DNA of 64,000 bases from Diphasiastrum complanatum (GCA_029204225.1 CM055094.1:18996065-19060064), one strand, 5' to 3'. Counted from the first letter of the stretch, positions 1-11,512 are shown. The notes: generated from the letters alone by a model not told the origin. Numbers and translations are program-made.

Positions 1-1866
1 TATAGTGAAGTAAGCAAGGCTTACAAAGTGTACATTCCTTCTACAAAGAAAGTTGTCATAAGTAGGGATGTCATCTTTCATGAAGAGAATGTTTCCAATG
101 TTGTTGATGTTGATGTTGATGTGCCTACTAATCATCATAATGTGCAAGATGTCTTGGATGAAGATGGAGATGCCACTCCAAAGCAAACTTCAAGGAAGAC
201 TCAAAGGCAAAGGGCTAAGCCATCAAGGCTAACCTATGATGAAAAAGGAAAGCAAGTGGTGGACAACTCTAACTTTGCTTTTCTTACCTCTTTTGATGAA
301 CCAACTTGTGTAGGTGAAGCAATTCAAAAGAAGGAATGGATCCAAGCCATGGATCATGAGCATCAAGCACTCATCAAAAGCAACACATGGAGGTTGGTAA
401 AGCTTCCAAAGGACAAGAAGGCAATTGGTTGTAAGTGGATCTTCAAGATCAAGACAAATCAAGATGGATCAATTAACAAGTACAAGGCAAGGTTGGTGGC
501 AAAGGGGTATGCTCAAGAATATGGTATTGACTATGATGAGACCTTTGCACCCGTGGCAAAGATGGTAACTATTCGAATTCTAATCTCTCTTGCAACTCTT
601 TATGATTGGGATATGTGGCAAATGGATGTTACTAATGCCTTCTTGAATGGTGATCTTGAATAAGATATTTACATGGAGCAACCCGAGGGCTATGTTTCAC
701 ATGATGAGCCTAATCATGTGTGCTATCTCCAAAAGAGTTTGTATGGGCTAAAGCAAGCACCAAGGAGTTGGTATGCTAAGCTCAATTCCTTCTTACTTTC
801 TCAAAACTTTGTTATGAGTGAGTATGATCATTCTCTCTACTTTAGATTGAATGAAAATGATATCACTTTACTTTTGATCTATGTTGATGACATTATCTTA
901 AGTGGTGGTAACAATCTAGATATAGATGAAATCAAGATGGCACTCAAAAGAGAGTTTGAAATTCAAGATCTTGGTAAACTTCATTATATCTTAGGAATAG
1001 AGATTATTAGAACTTCTAAATCTACATTCATATGTCAAGAAACGTATGTTAACTCTATTCTAAAAAGGTTTCATATGGAAGATTGTAAAGTTGTTTCTAC
1101 TCCTATGGAATCAAATGTAAAGCTAACTACAAGAAGTAATGAAAGATCCTTCAAGGACATTACTCTCTATAGAAAGCTAATAGGATCTCTTATATGGTTA
1201 ACCATCACAAGACCTGATCTAAGCTTTGTGGTTGGTAAACTAAGTCAATTTATGCAAGATCCTAGTGAGGCTCATTGGAAGCTAGGAAAGAGAGTACTTA
1301 GATACATCTCGGGATCTAGAGATTTTGGCATCTTGTATGGAGGTACTACACCTAACCTTTGTGGATTTTCAGATTCAGATTTTGCAGGTGATCAAATGGA
1401 TAGGAAGTCAACAAGTGCCTTTGCAATCTATCTTGGAGATGGAGTGGTCTCATGGCTATCAAAGAAGCAACCAACTATCTCTCTATCTTCCACCGAAGCC
1501 GAGTACAAGGCATTAACAACATGCACCAAGGAGATTCTTTGGATCAAGAGGATGTTATTGGATCTTCACTTGCTGGAACCAGAGAAGACTCCAATCATAC
1601 TTTGTGATAACCTTTCAGCCCAAAGCTTGGCAAGCAATCCTGTTTTTCATGCAAGGAGCAAGCACATTGAGATTGCTCACCATTTTGTGAGAGATCAAGT
1701 CATTGCCAAAGAGGTGGAGCTTCAACATGTCTCTTCAAAGGAGTGTGTGGCTGATATCTTCACCAAACCATTGGGAAAGGACCTATATTTAATGCATAGA
1801 TCTAATCTTGGAATGTGCTCAAAGACTATGTTGAAACTAGCATCCAATGTTGAAGAGGGAGTGTGA
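1..1866 (+). pseudogene. Ty1/copia pol, 3' part (integrase tail, reverse transcriptase, RNase H), one nonsense codon
   Basis: The frame is open from base 1, so the element begins outside the window. The first residues (KKVVISRDVIFHE) are the end of a copia integrase. The reverse transcriptase follows with YDETFAPVAKM, QMDVTNAFLNGDL and the catalytic YVDD box (about 889-900). RNase H follows with STEAEYKAL, HARSKHIEI and a VADIFTKPL C-terminus, the normal end of copia polyproteins. A single in-frame TAA at 661-663 falls just after the FLNGDL motif; the same frame continues to the stop at 1864-1866. The stop overlaps the polypurine tract and LTR start. Apart from that codon the frame is open, so this is a relatively recent copy. 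Copy-and-paste retrotransposition of the element needs this polyprotein; as read it would truncate inside the reverse transcriptase. Confidence 0.93.
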
Positions 1867-2516
1867 AAATTGTCAACATTTCCTAGCTAGTTTGAGGCCT
1901 AAATTGGCTAAAATTGTAAATAGTTTTGGTTCTGGAGTTTCACACGTGTGAACCAGGCCACAATGTTTTTATTTACTGTATTTTTTCAGTATGATGAAGT
2001 GTCAAACTTCATACCCTTCAAAATGAGACCATTTTGATGTATTTTGGTCATATAAGCCATTTTTAGCTATTTTTCCTATATAGGGAATATCTAGGGTCAA
2101 GTACCTTCTAGAGAGAGGAGAGAGAGTCATCTTCCTCATCCATAAATAGTAGGGAAGTCGTGGAGAACAGGTTGGAGAAACCTTTTGTATGCTTCATTGA
2201 GATCAATAGATCATTGTCATTGTTTCTTCCTCCATTGAGAGCATTGTTGTGTGTATTGTCTTCAAGCTATTGTGTATGATCTTAGGTGCTTTCCAAAAGT
2301 GATAGGCTGATGTATTATGGACTGTATAATGCTATTTTGGGCCGCACTTGATGTTTATGGAAGTTTCCATTTGTGATAAATGCTTTTTGATCAAGTTCTT
2401 TGCATTCTAGGTAGCATAGAATGTGTTGCCAATTCCTAGCTTATGTAGTTTGGAGTGCAAGCATTCAAGCCAATGATCTTGGAGTTTAGATCCACTTAGG
2501 ATCTGTATTTTTCACA
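1862..2516 (+). repeat. 3' LTR of the Ty1/copia element
   Basis: It follows a purine-rich tract (GAAGAGGGAG) at the end of pol and begins TGTGAAAA. It ends TTTTCACA at 2516, a perfect 8-bp terminal inverted repeat with the TG...CA ends expected of an LTR. The length is about 655 bp. The base after it starts AGCTTCTCC, which reads straight into antisense gag; the uninterrupted site is visible at 32098 and 56966. The 5' LTR lies left of the window. Confidence 0.88.
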
Positions 2517-3115
2517 AGCTTCTCCATCCTTGACTTGATGTGAGTTCTCCTACTCTCCTCGACCATGAGGAATCCTTGGAGATCTTCAAGTGAAGGCAAC
2601 TTGCACATGACTGCATAGCCTTGCACCAAGTTAGCAAAATCCATACTTAAACCATTCAAGATTGGTTGAACAAGTTCACTTTCCTTAATGGAATCTCCTA
2701 TGTGAGCAAGCTCTTTGTTTAAGTCCTTGACTCTCAGCACATATGGATTTGATTCTTCAAGGATATCAACCTTGAAGTATTCTTGGATTCATATATCTTT
2801 TGAAGAGTTTCCCATGATTCTTGAGCCAAGATGCAAGCACCTACCTCCTTAAGAAGCTCATGAGCCACATTCATTTTATACAATGGAGAGCAACCTTGCA
2901 CCTCCTTTTGTATTTTGCAGCTTCTTGAGGGTGAATAGGCTCATCCTCTTCACCACTCACTATATCCATTAGATCTTGTAAAATAATGATTGATTCCATT
3001 CTTAGCTTCCAAATTGAATAATTAGAAGCATTCAATCTATCATGTGAATCCAAAAGATATGCATTCATTGATCTCGACTGCCTCCTCCTTGATCTCGACT
3101 TCACAAGGATATAGG
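2517..3115 (-). pseudogene. Ty1/copia gag remnant (UBN2-type), unit 1
   Basis: Two minus-strand stretches give a copia capsid protein: LNASNYSIWKLRMESI near the N-terminus (about 3030-2990) and ESELVQPILNGLSMDF followed by LEDLQGFLMVEESRR (about 2690-2550). These are typical of the UBN2/copia gag family that forms virus-like particles. The frame breaks between about 2741 and 2870. The C-terminal part with the zinc knuckle was separated from this piece by the LTR element inserted at 2516. Homologous blocks lie at 31845-32690 and 56713-57520. Confidence 0.85.
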
Positions 3116-3240
3116 ATTCACATAACCTGAACCAAAAGGAATCATATGCACATAAATATGCCTCTTCAAATCATTCCTACAAGATCAGTTGAATTTTAAG
3201 CAATGAACTAGAATTTCAACCTCATAAAACTCTTTAAGAA
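3116..3240 (-). repeat. 5' leader of the minus-strand copia element, truncated
   Basis: Sequence upstream of gag (GGATATAGGATTCAC ... CAAGATCAGTTGAA) shared with 32690-32775 and 57560-57650. In unit 1 it is cut at about 3195 and joined directly to the CTAGAATTTCAACCTCATAAA block; units 2 and 3 keep about 0.8 kb more at this point. Confidence 0.7.
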
Positions 3241-4025
3241 TCTAGGTCCTTAATTTTCTCATTTGGTGTAGCTATCTATGTAAGCAAATGATACAGAACA
3301 TTACAAAAAGTCACAATATCATGCTTTACTGCCATGCTGCCATGCATGCTTTTTAGGAAATGCAAACAAACTCTGATGGGAGAAGATTTGATGCTGGCAC
3401 TTCCTTCTTCAGGCATGGAAATGGAATTCAGAAGCTTTGAAAAGCTATAGCTTCAAAGGATTGATTTTCCATATTTTAGTGGCGATCTATCATTTGCTAC
3501 GACTATGCTTGATTACTACTTCGCATCCTTGGACACTATCTACATACATCCACCATGGATCTAGAGCGCCATCACCATTCATTTTCGAAAACCCTAAGCT
3601 CTTGAGATCTGCTACATTACACAAAAATCATCACATCTAGCACGAGCCAAGTGCTGAGGCGTAGTGCTATTGGAGCTTGTCAAAACCACACATTCAACAC
3701 CGATTTGGGTTGAAAACTCTCTACTAGTACATTATCGCGAAGAAACATCATCATTTCCACATCCTATCAGAGCGACATTGCTCCAAATTTTTCCACAAAT
3801 TTCTAGTCTCCATACACTACCGAGCAATACTCTACATACACTGCTCATAGAGCCGAGCCCCCATACTCTGCAATCACCGTGGACCGAGCCGAGCGTCCAT
3901 ACTATGCATTCACTGTGGACCAAGCTGAGCGTCCATACTCTGCATACAAAGTTGACTGAGCCGAGTCCATCAAAAGTCGACCGATCCGAAGCCCTCCACA
4001 GTCGATCGAGCTGAGAATCCACTTG
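3241..4025 (+). repeat. 5' part of the ORF A element joined to a gypsy fragment (copy 1)
   Basis: This block starts CTCATAAAACTCTTTAAGAATC and runs through GGCGATCTATCATT to a run of degenerate 36-bp repeats (about 3850-3960) reading as 12-residue units such as TEPSVHTMHSLW. It recurs near 8761, 29860, 33610, 38975, 40780, 54690 and 58480. Small ORFs in it (3437-3640, 3664-4014) are conserved between copies but no protein family is recognised. At about 4022 the block stops and gypsy sequence begins; the same joint occurs at 34410 and 59280, so it predates the unit duplication. Confidence 0.7.
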
Positions 4026-4320
4026 TAAATAGATTTTAAAAACCATACTGTGGTATTTAAAGATAAGTTTGACCAGATAGTCTCTATTTATGGGGAGACT
4101 AATGTACTCCCATCATCGATGGTTTGCTCGGCGGAAGTTATGGAAAAATTACATGACTCTAAGTATGAGCTTTTTCATCTTGTTTTGAAATCTCGTATGC
4201 ATTGTGATGTGAATGATGATGTGAATGTGTTAACATGCTTTAACACCAAAAATTAGCATCAAGAACAGCTTTTAATGCAAGATTAAAAACAAGAGTTCAA
4301 TGATGTTTTTCCTAAATAGG
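4026..4320 (+). pseudogene. Ty3/gypsy pol fragment (protease-RT linker)
   Basis: The plus strand reads KFDQIVSIYGETNVLPSSM ... VLTCFNTKN, a stop at 4254-4256, then in the same register the tail QEFNDVFPK. This is the segment between aspartic protease and reverse transcriptase in gypsy polyproteins, recognised because the longer copy at 14279-14995 includes the protease. The catalytic domains are missing here. The fragment is fused on its left to the ORF A repeat. Confidence 0.6.
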
Positions 4321-5215
4321 TAAGATTTTCTGAGGTACATACTTCTAATTATATTGCAGTCCGTTTTAAGCACATAATCAAATTTTTCCAAAATGAAATC
4401 TTTGAAATGTTTCAGAAAAGAGCAAGAACATAAAGATAGATTTTCAATTTCAAAATTGCAGAAAACATCAAACAAAAAGTACCATTCACTTTTGATGTTA
4501 GGTAAGTATGACCAAGCAAACACAATATTATAGAAAGACTTGTGTATATAAGGTCAAAGATTGTAATAAAATACGAGTGTAAAAGTGTCTCACATGAATG
4601 GTCTCAAACATTCTGTTACAGTAGCGTAAATGTAAAAATATCTTTGCCTTGTCCTTGCACGTGTTGAGCTGTAGTCGATCCACCGTATTCCTAGTGAGAG
4701 TTCTTCTATGCAGATCCTCGTCATCCTGCGAGCTAGTTAATACCTGTAAAAGTTCAGTCTTTTAGCCGGTAAGTCTTCTTTTGCACCACTGCCTTGTCCT
4801 TCCTTTCCTTTATATCATGTATACTTCTTTCTTTTACGCATATTTTGTCCAGAAACCACCGAACTAGGGTTGTTTAGGTTGAAAGAACCACGTCTTTCAT
4901 TTGAGTTTTGGAAGAATTTATCTTGGACAGCGAAAAAATTTGGTCTTTTGAGGAGGCGTTCAATCTCTCTGATGTTTTTAGCATCTCCTAAGTTGGCAAG
5001 GAGTTTAGCAGAAGGGTTTGCAACAAATCAATCATGTGCTGACGTAAAAAGAGAAAAGTAGGTGTGACTTGACAACATCTCTGGCGAGCTTGTGTAGCCA
5101 AAGAAAAAAGCCATTCATCTGATTTTGGAAGAATGCACCAGGGAAGAATTTACTAAGATTGTTCATCATGAAACACGATGACCCAAAACAAAAAGAAATG
5201 ACATGCAAACCCATT
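4321..5215 (+). repeat. Gypsy-associated non-coding block with TATA box and AATAAA
   Basis: A repeat shared with 14996-15890, 34701-35570, 39476-40365 and 60546-61435. It contains GTGTATATAAGG (near 4543) followed within about 20 bases by AATAAAA, an arrangement like the promoter and R region of an LTR, but clear TG...CA ends were not found. A 60-residue plus-strand ORF (4870-5061) is conserved in all copies; I do not recognise it and it may be a by-product of sequence identity. Confidence 0.5.
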
Positions 5216-6028
5216 TTTTTTTGGTCGTTTTTTTTTTAATTTTATAAAAAAAATACCCATATTTAAAATGCTTCAAATAAAGATATTGTAATGCTAAAAA
5301 AAATGTTGTATTTTGCAAGAAAATTAATCAACCTACTAAAATTTTGTTAATAGATTTTTGTTAATAATTGCAAATTAGCTTGAATGAAATAATAATACTA
5401 TTCAAAATAAAATCATTGGACACAACCATTAGAATAACTAAAAAAAATCTTTTTCTTTTTTAAAACAAAAGTTTTCAATGTTTTTTTAAAAATTTTAAAA
5501 GTGTTTTAAATTACAATTCTTGTATCAAGAAAAATATTTTTTAAATTATGACAAAATTTTAATCAGTATTTAAATCTTTACTTATATTTAAACATTAAAT
5601 GATTGCAAATGAAATTATTTCTAAAAACTTCTTATAAAAACACAATGAAAAATTAAAATATTAGAAACCTGACAGTTCGTTGCAATTTTAGTTTTGCTAA
5701 TATTTAAATCATTAAAAAACTGCTAAATCTATATTTTTAATACAAACAAATTTAAAAACATTAAATTAATCAAAAAGATTTCAATACACAATATTTCAAG
5801 AAATATAAACGTAATTGTTTTCTAAAATAAAAGAGAATTTATTACTCCCAGAAATCATCAAGATCATTTCCATTTTTTGTTTTTTTGAAGGAGCCATTGT
5901 AGTGTCAATTGGCACCTCTTCCACAATTTCCTTGACAACTGCAACCACATTATAGTCCTGAACTAGGACATCAGCAAACTCCCCTTTATCACCCACTTTT
6001 TAACTAGTAGGAGGTTGGGGTTCTTTTT
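5216..6028. repeat. AT-rich spacer, unit 1
   Basis: About 0.8 kb of very AT-rich sequence with poly(A) and poly(T) runs, repeated at 35571-36412 and 61436-62245, and in shorter form at 15891-16214, 40366-40689 and 59986-60270. A minus-strand ORF of 66 codons (5796-5996, starting MGDKGEFADVLVQ) is broken in the other copies, so I do not call it a gene. Confidence 0.6.
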
Positions 6029-6707
6029 TGATAAAAATACAGCAAAATAAACCCATTTGATTCTAGAAATGATGGAGAAAGTACCTACTTAGAATCCAAA
6101 CAAGATCTAGAAGCTAGATTACTAATCAATGTATTGATTCCTAGTTTATCTTGGCTTGAACTCCATGAATTAGCTCCAAAACGCTTCACACATGTGGATG
6201 TACGGCTTGCTGCTGCTTGTGCACTGTACCTGCAGCTCCAATCTCATTCAATGATCATAGAAAATCATAAGCCAATAGCATTCATCAGTCAAATCATAGA
6301 CTCAAACTAGTCAAGAAGGAAAATCTCAATTTTGCTCATAATTGGATGGAAATCCCATCACATATTTATACATGTAGAGTTCGAATTTGAGCGTATTACG
6401 GCTTCTATGTAATCATCACAACCTAACCCTAACATCCAACCTAAAGATCCAGTTGATCCACCCTATTTAGGGTCGATACCTCGAGAACCAAAAACAATGC
6501 AAAAACTGCTATTTAAAGCTCCTACTTTCTTTCTACCCTATCTATGCACTCTTTGGACACATTCCAAAGGTACCATTCCAAAGCTAGGTTAATAATTTGA
6601 CTTAGAATAAGGTATCCTATGCTTTTGGCATGTGTGACATCCCACATCATGGCCTCAAAGTCATTTACAAGTGAAATTTATGCAAACTAGCTTGTGTAAA
6701 TTTAACA
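6029..6707 (-). repeat. LTR of the minus-strand copia element, unit 1
   Basis: On the minus strand the purine tract GAGGAGGAG is followed at 6707 by TGTTAAATTTACAC, a normal LTR start immediately after copia pol. The far end is less sure; TGATAAAAATACAGC at 6029 is a reasonable TG end. Copies lie at 36413-37063 and 62246-62921. The two tandem AACCCTA-like words inside (near 6423) are not a telomere array. Confidence 0.6.
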
Positions 6708-7690
6708 CTCCTCCTCACAACTAGTTTGAAGATAACATAGAATTGCTATCAACCCTAGGGCTGACCTTAACTTCACAAATGTGGCTCTTTGAAGTGGTTT
6801 AGTGAGGATATCAACAACACATTCACTACTTGCCACATGCTCCAAAGATATCTCCTTAGATTGCACCTTCTCTGACACAAAATGATGAGAGATCTCGATA
6901 TGTTTTGGTCTTGCATGGAAGATTGGGTTGGTTGCAAGGTGTTGGACTGAAATTTTGTCATTGTAGAGAGTTGGAACATCATATAAACTTTGCTAAGGAT
7001 CTTGGAAGTCCTGAGGCAAGCTCCTCCTTGCACATGATCTCCATGGATTTTGAGTTGATGTGGCCAAGTCTTTTGTGCTGTAGAATATGGTTGGATAGCT
7101 TGGTCTCCTTGGCTAGCATCACAACATTAGCATCCACATAGGCATCTAGTTTGAACAATCTTCCAAACCTTATGTCTTTAGCAATGATCTTGCCATCCTT
7201 CTTGATGTTACATGTATTTGTGGCGAACTCCACAATCAAACCATTGTCAAGCAATTGTCCTACACTAAGCAAGTTCTTAGTGATACTAGAAATGTAAAGG
7301 ACTCCATCAATCTTGATTTTCCTTGAAAATCCCAAGCATAAAGGTATGGATCCTATTCCTTCTATCTTACAAGAATAATTAATTGCTGTAAAAATTGACT
7401 TGATGGGTCCTTCATAGGTAGATAAGGTTGAAAAATACTCCCTCTTACTTGTCATGTGGGAGCTAGCCCCACTATCTATCCACCAAGGGTCTTCACCTCT
7501 TATGCTTGAAGAAGAGAAACTTGGCATCATGACGAAATCTTCGTAAGAGCTCTCCTCTTCCTCTTGACCAAGATTTGCTTGACATTGAGTTTGCTTCTTC
7601 TTGAATAGATGCAAAATAGAAATGATTGAAAGACTAGATATCCCACTACCTAGAGACTTGAGAAAGCTCAAAACTTGACCTCTCAATAAG
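6708..7690 (-). pseudogene. Ty1/copia pol remnant: protease and pre-integrase joined to RNase H end (unit 1)
   Basis: Reading leftwards on the minus strand: a protease with WWIDSGASSHMTS (catalytic DSG, about 7480-7440), the GAG-pre-integrase segment HKRLGHINSKSMEIMC (about 7080-7040), then a direct jump to the RNase H C-terminus NPIFHARPKHIEISHHF and ECVVDILTKPL (about 6920-6790) in another frame. Integrase core and reverse transcriptase are absent, so an internal deletion removed most of pol. At the right edge the KKKQTQ segment is joined to unrelated codons instead of the zinc knuckle seen at 31.9 kb. Copies: 37064-38036 and 62922-63900. Confidence 0.87.
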
Positions 7691-8127
7691 AACCTACCCA
7701 ATCTTAAGCGAAATCATATCTATTAATGTTAACAAGAATGGAAACTACTTGAATTTGCATAAAAATTGGATCTAGAACTGCCTCCTCTTTGATCTCGACT
7801 TCACAAGGATATAGAATTCACCTAACCTGAATCAAAAGGAATCATATGCACATAGATATGCCTCTTCCAATCATTCCTACAAGATCAGTTGAATCATCAA
7901 GTAATAATCAATCCAAACTATTCACAAATCAAGCAAAATTGAACACAATCTTGACTAGAATTGCATTCACTTGATGAGCACTTGTCAAAAACTTTGAGCT
8001 GACCCTAAAATTTAATTTCTAAGATCTCAATAAGTCTAAGAACTAACTATTATAGTACCAAAGATAAGGATCTACCTTCCCTTTGATTGATTGAAAACTA
8101 CGTGGCAGACCTACGTGGTAGACCTAT
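7691..8127 (-). repeat. Copia 5' leader fragment, unit 1
   Basis: After a short unexplained piece (7691-7775), 7776-8127 matches the sequence upstream of copia gag (ATAGAATTCACCTAACCTG ... GACCTACGTGGTAGACC), in minus orientation. Copies: 32690-33008, 57560-57870 and, inverted, 49285-49675. It holds no ORF of note. Confidence 0.65.
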
Positions 8128-8760
8128 GTCCCTTTGTGTGAATATTTTCTGGATCCAAACTTCTAGTGTGTGGATATTAGGCTAGAGATAGCATGATATA
8201 TTAATCTCAACATCCATTGGAGCGAGCTTCCGATCCACTTGAACACGAAACTTACAAGAGTATTTGCTTCATGATGTAAATGTGAATCCAACTTATCAAC
8301 AATGTGATTCCCTAGTGCACAATGTATCACTATCATCACGTGGCATGCAAACAAGATGGCAAACACTCATCAATTTTTCTGTGCATGATTCGAGCCGAAT
8401 TGTCTTCATGCCCAAATTCCTAGAAATTGGAGATACCAGAACAACAAATTTACAATTTTCTAGAACCTATTGCATCATTGTTTGATTGTGCTCTCTTTCT
8501 CTTACCTTAAATGGTGCAAAAAAGCTACTAGAATATCGAACCAATAATATCACAAGCTACATTCAAATGTGTTAAGATAACACGAAAGTGCAGCATAATT
8601 TGCTTATAATAGGCTACTTGCAAATGATCATAATCATGGTGAGCTGTGAACTCGATCTTTGCCATTATAAATTAGCATACACTTGGTATAAATAGCATCA
8701 TTTCCACCAAAAAGAAACTTTCAGAGGAAGTTGTTTTATAGAAAAACTAGAACTTCAACC
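8128..8760. repeat. Repeat block with TATA box upstream of the ORF A element
   Basis: Non-coding block starting GTCCCTTTGTGTGAATATTT, also at 33009-33610 and 57876-58480, with pieces at 29023-29215, 38561-38975 and 53870-54050. Short ORFs on both strands (8163-8366, 8264-8485) are not conserved and are ignored. Confidence 0.6.
8687..8694 (+). promoter_or_regulatory. TATA box candidate upstream of ORF A element
   Basis: TATAAATA within CACTTGGTATAAATAGC, kept at 33543-33550 and 58409-58416 but changed to GTAAAAATA at 38901. Its position just before the ORF A block makes it a candidate core promoter. No start site can be shown. Confidence 0.35.
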
Positions 8761-10740
8761 TCATAAAACTCTTTAAGAATCTAGGTCCTTAATTTTCTCA
8801 TTTGGTGTAGCTATGTATGTAAGCAAATGTTGCAGAACATTACAAAAATTCACAATATCACGCTTTACTGCCATGTTGCAATGCATGCTTTTGAGGAAAT
8901 GAAAACAAACTCTGATGGGAGAAGATTTGATGCTGGCACTTCCTTCTTCAAGCATGGAGATGGAATTCAGAAGCTTTGAAAAGCCATAGCTTCAAAGGAT
9001 CGATTTTCCATCTTTTAGTGGCGATCTATCATTCGCTACGACCGTGCTTGATTATTCCTTCGCATCCTTGGACACCATCTACATACATCCACCACGAATC
9101 CAGAGTGCCATCATCATCCATTTTCAAAAACCCTTAGCTGTCGAGACTTGCTACATTACACAAAAATCATCACATCTAGCACGAGAATGCTGACGGGTAG
9201 TGCTACTGGAGCTTGTCAAAACCACACATTCAACACCGATTTGGGTTGCAATCTCTTACTAGTACATTATCACGAAGAAACATCATCGTTTCCACATCCT
9301 ATCAGAGCGTTGCTCCAAAATTTTCCACAAATTTCTATTCTCCATACACTGCCGAGCAATACTCTACATACACTGCTCATAGAGCCGCGCCCCCATACTC
9401 TGCAATCACCGTGGACCGAGCTGAGCGTACATACTCTGCATTCGCTGTGGAACGAGCTGAGCGTCCATACTCTGCATACAAAGTTGACTGAGCCGAGTCC
9501 ATCAGAAGTCGACCGATCCGAAGCCCTCCACAGTCGATCGAGCCGAGACTCCACTTGTCTGTTACCAGAGCCGAACCTTCAACAGAGTCACCAGCCGAGA
9601 CCAGAACCTGTCTGCCACAACATCTTCCAGTTCTGATGACCCAACTCAAGACATAATTGACATCACCATGGAAAGCCTCGATATCTCTGAGATGAACACT
9701 TGGTACCAGGAGGCACACTAGTTCTTGAGCCACATAGAGTTCCAACTTCCTCTTTTCAGTGGCTATCAGAGCCCATTTCTATTGCATATTGCCTATAACC
9801 ACACCGACAGATTTTCCAAGTCATGTTACCTCCTAACCAATTTTTTTTTTATACTATCCCTATTTCTGGGGCTGACCTCAATACATTTGGCTTCCCTAGG
9901 GGACCAAATACAGTAAACAGGACCCTCAAAAAGATTGAATCCACAGCATACTTCAAATACATAGACCCCACAGTGGACAAATGGAAAAAAGGATGGTTAC
10001 CGTATCGAGGTCATAAATGATAAGCCCTTAGTTGCTCCATGCGCCTATCTAACGAAATATACATAGCGCTATAGGTCCAAGATCATGCATATCCCCATGA
10101 AAATATTCCACATGATGGTTGATTCTAGACTACATGATCAGAACCTTTATGATTGGGCCCAGTTTGCTTCCAACTGCCTCCATGACTATATCAAGAACAA
10201 GCAAACCTCCAGTTATTGGGCTATCTTCTGATAGATGTCATTGTAGCAGTTGAGCCACCGACCTCGAGTTCGAGACCACTTGATGCTAGCAGATAAAAGC
10301 TTGGGAGACTCCCTTAGAACCAGCCAAGAATACCAACTCTACTTCCAAGCCTATCGCAACAGATTCAACACAAGCGGCTTCTCAAAAGAGAAAGAGTTCC
10401 TTCTCTCCACAAGGGCCAACTGCAAAGCACCAAACGGTTGGCCTAGTGAAGCTTACATCGAGAAAGACACCCATGTCCTCTATGTCACAGATGAAGGATC
10501 ATTCTGCTGAAGAGTCTTTTGCTCAACATGAAGACCCCACCACACTGGTCCAACCACCACCAACACAACAATCCAGGCAAAGGACCAAGATACGAGCGAA
10601 GCGTCATGCTTCATCAGATGAAACAGACTCAGATGATATGGAGCTTGACCTCACTAGTAACGTATGTAGTTAATTGGAAGTTGGATAGCCGCAACTTGTG
10701 GGGTCCATACTTCAAGATTCTATTTTCTACCATTAACTAA
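8761..10740 (+). pseudogene. ORF A family, copy 1 (unrecognised protein, broken)
   Basis: The longest 5' to 3' copy of a repeated protein-coding family I do not recognise. After a 36-bp minisatellite zone (about 9370-9480) the readable peptide passes through several frames: DPTQDIIDITMESLDISEMN (about 9640-9700), GADLNTFGFPRGPNTVNRTL (about 9868-9925), AQFASNCLHDYIKNKQTS (about 10155-10210) and, at 10250-10510, LADKSLGDSLRTSQEYQLYF with VLYVTDEGS. Stops at 9718-9720 and 10018 and frame changes break it. A deletion after ETDSDDMEL (about 10640) removes a segment present at 17671-18165. ORF B sequence follows about 470 bp downstream in this and two other copies, suggesting one element or transcription unit. 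Confidence 0.5.
9360..9490 (+). repeat. 36-bp minisatellite within ORF A (12-residue repeats)
   Basis: Degenerate direct repeats of about 36 bp with core GAGCGTCCATACTCTGCAT. The period is a multiple of three, so each frame reads as a 12-residue repeat, for example VDRAERPYSAFT in one frame and TEPSVHTLHSLW in another. The same array is seen in all ORF A copies. Confidence 0.7.
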
Positions 10741-11208
10741 CATAACTTCTCATGTAAATGCAAATCGTATTGCACATCAAAGTTTTCTTTCCATCTACTC
10801 AAAAAGTTCACATCAAAGAAAAAACAGTCTTATCAATCTGAAAATCATGGCAAGAAACTTTGAATATTTTGGATCACAATGAGCACCAACGTGAATCTTG
10901 AAATTCAGAAAATACCGAGTGTGTTGGATCAAATGGAGCGGCAAGTTTATTTCAAACTTTTGCAATTTAGAAATTTGCAATTTCAACACACATCTATTGA
11001 AAAAATATTTTGCTTATTTTGCTCATAACTGCAAAGCTTTGATTTTGCATATAAAGCAAGAAACTTGGAGTGTGATGGATCAAAAAGAGCGCCAAGGTCA
11101 TTTTAAACTTTTCCAATTAATTTTTTTTTATAATTAAGACGAGTTTTAATAGCTTACAAGATATATAACAAGTTGGTTTTCTACTAGATTAATCTATCGA
11201 TTATTAAG
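10741..11208. repeat. Spacer between ORF A and ORF B, copy 1
   Basis: About 470 bp shared with 18166-18629 and 42279-42751. It includes a doubled motif (TTTTGCTTATTTTGCTCATAACTGC) and a T-run. No ORF or RNA gene is supported. The conserved spacing argues that ORF A and ORF B were amplified together. Confidence 0.6.
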
Positions 11209-11512
11209 ATGTCTAAATATCATCTCCATATTGATCTTCCCACAGAATATGCTCCACTGTCGAGAAAAAATCTGAAAGGATCCACCTTACCAGCTCACCA
11301 AAGGACAAAAGACAGGAAACAAGTTTCAAACAGGTTTTAAAGAAGAGCATGAAATTCTATTTTGGATTTTTAGTAAAACAGAATATCCAGAGATAATTAA
11401 GAATTATATGAGCGACACACCTAGAATAGGTGATTTTAAGGTGGAATGGTATTCGGTTCACACACCAAGAGCTACAGGGAGTGAAAATCCAAAACTTAGC
11501 GAAATGTTTTAA
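11209..11512 (+). pseudogene. ORF B family, internally deleted copy
   Basis: It begins with the family start (ATG at 11209, MSKYHLHIDLPTEYAPL) but after GACAGGAAAC (about 11320) it jumps straight to the last exon (TTTCAAACAGGTTTTAAAGA), losing about 2.7 kb relative to the 18.6-21.7 kb copies. The C-terminus GDFKVEWYSVHTPRATGSEN and the stop at 11510-11512 remain, followed by AATAAA at 11544. Confidence 0.65.

Noticed and set aside
4272..4523. Minus-strand ORF with Phe/Cys-rich residues, repeated at 14995, 34642 and 39474
   Set aside because: Conserved only because the DNA is repeated; it overlaps the gypsy tail on the other strand and matches no family.
6421..6440. AACCCTAAC resembling plant telomere repeat
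   Set aside because: Only about two partial repeats, inside an LTR and conserved as part of it; not a telomere array.
9270..9745. Minus-strand ORFs rich in SVHSECRVW and RSARSTVNAEYG
   Set aside because: Shadows of the 36-bp minisatellite; the same region is open in several frames.
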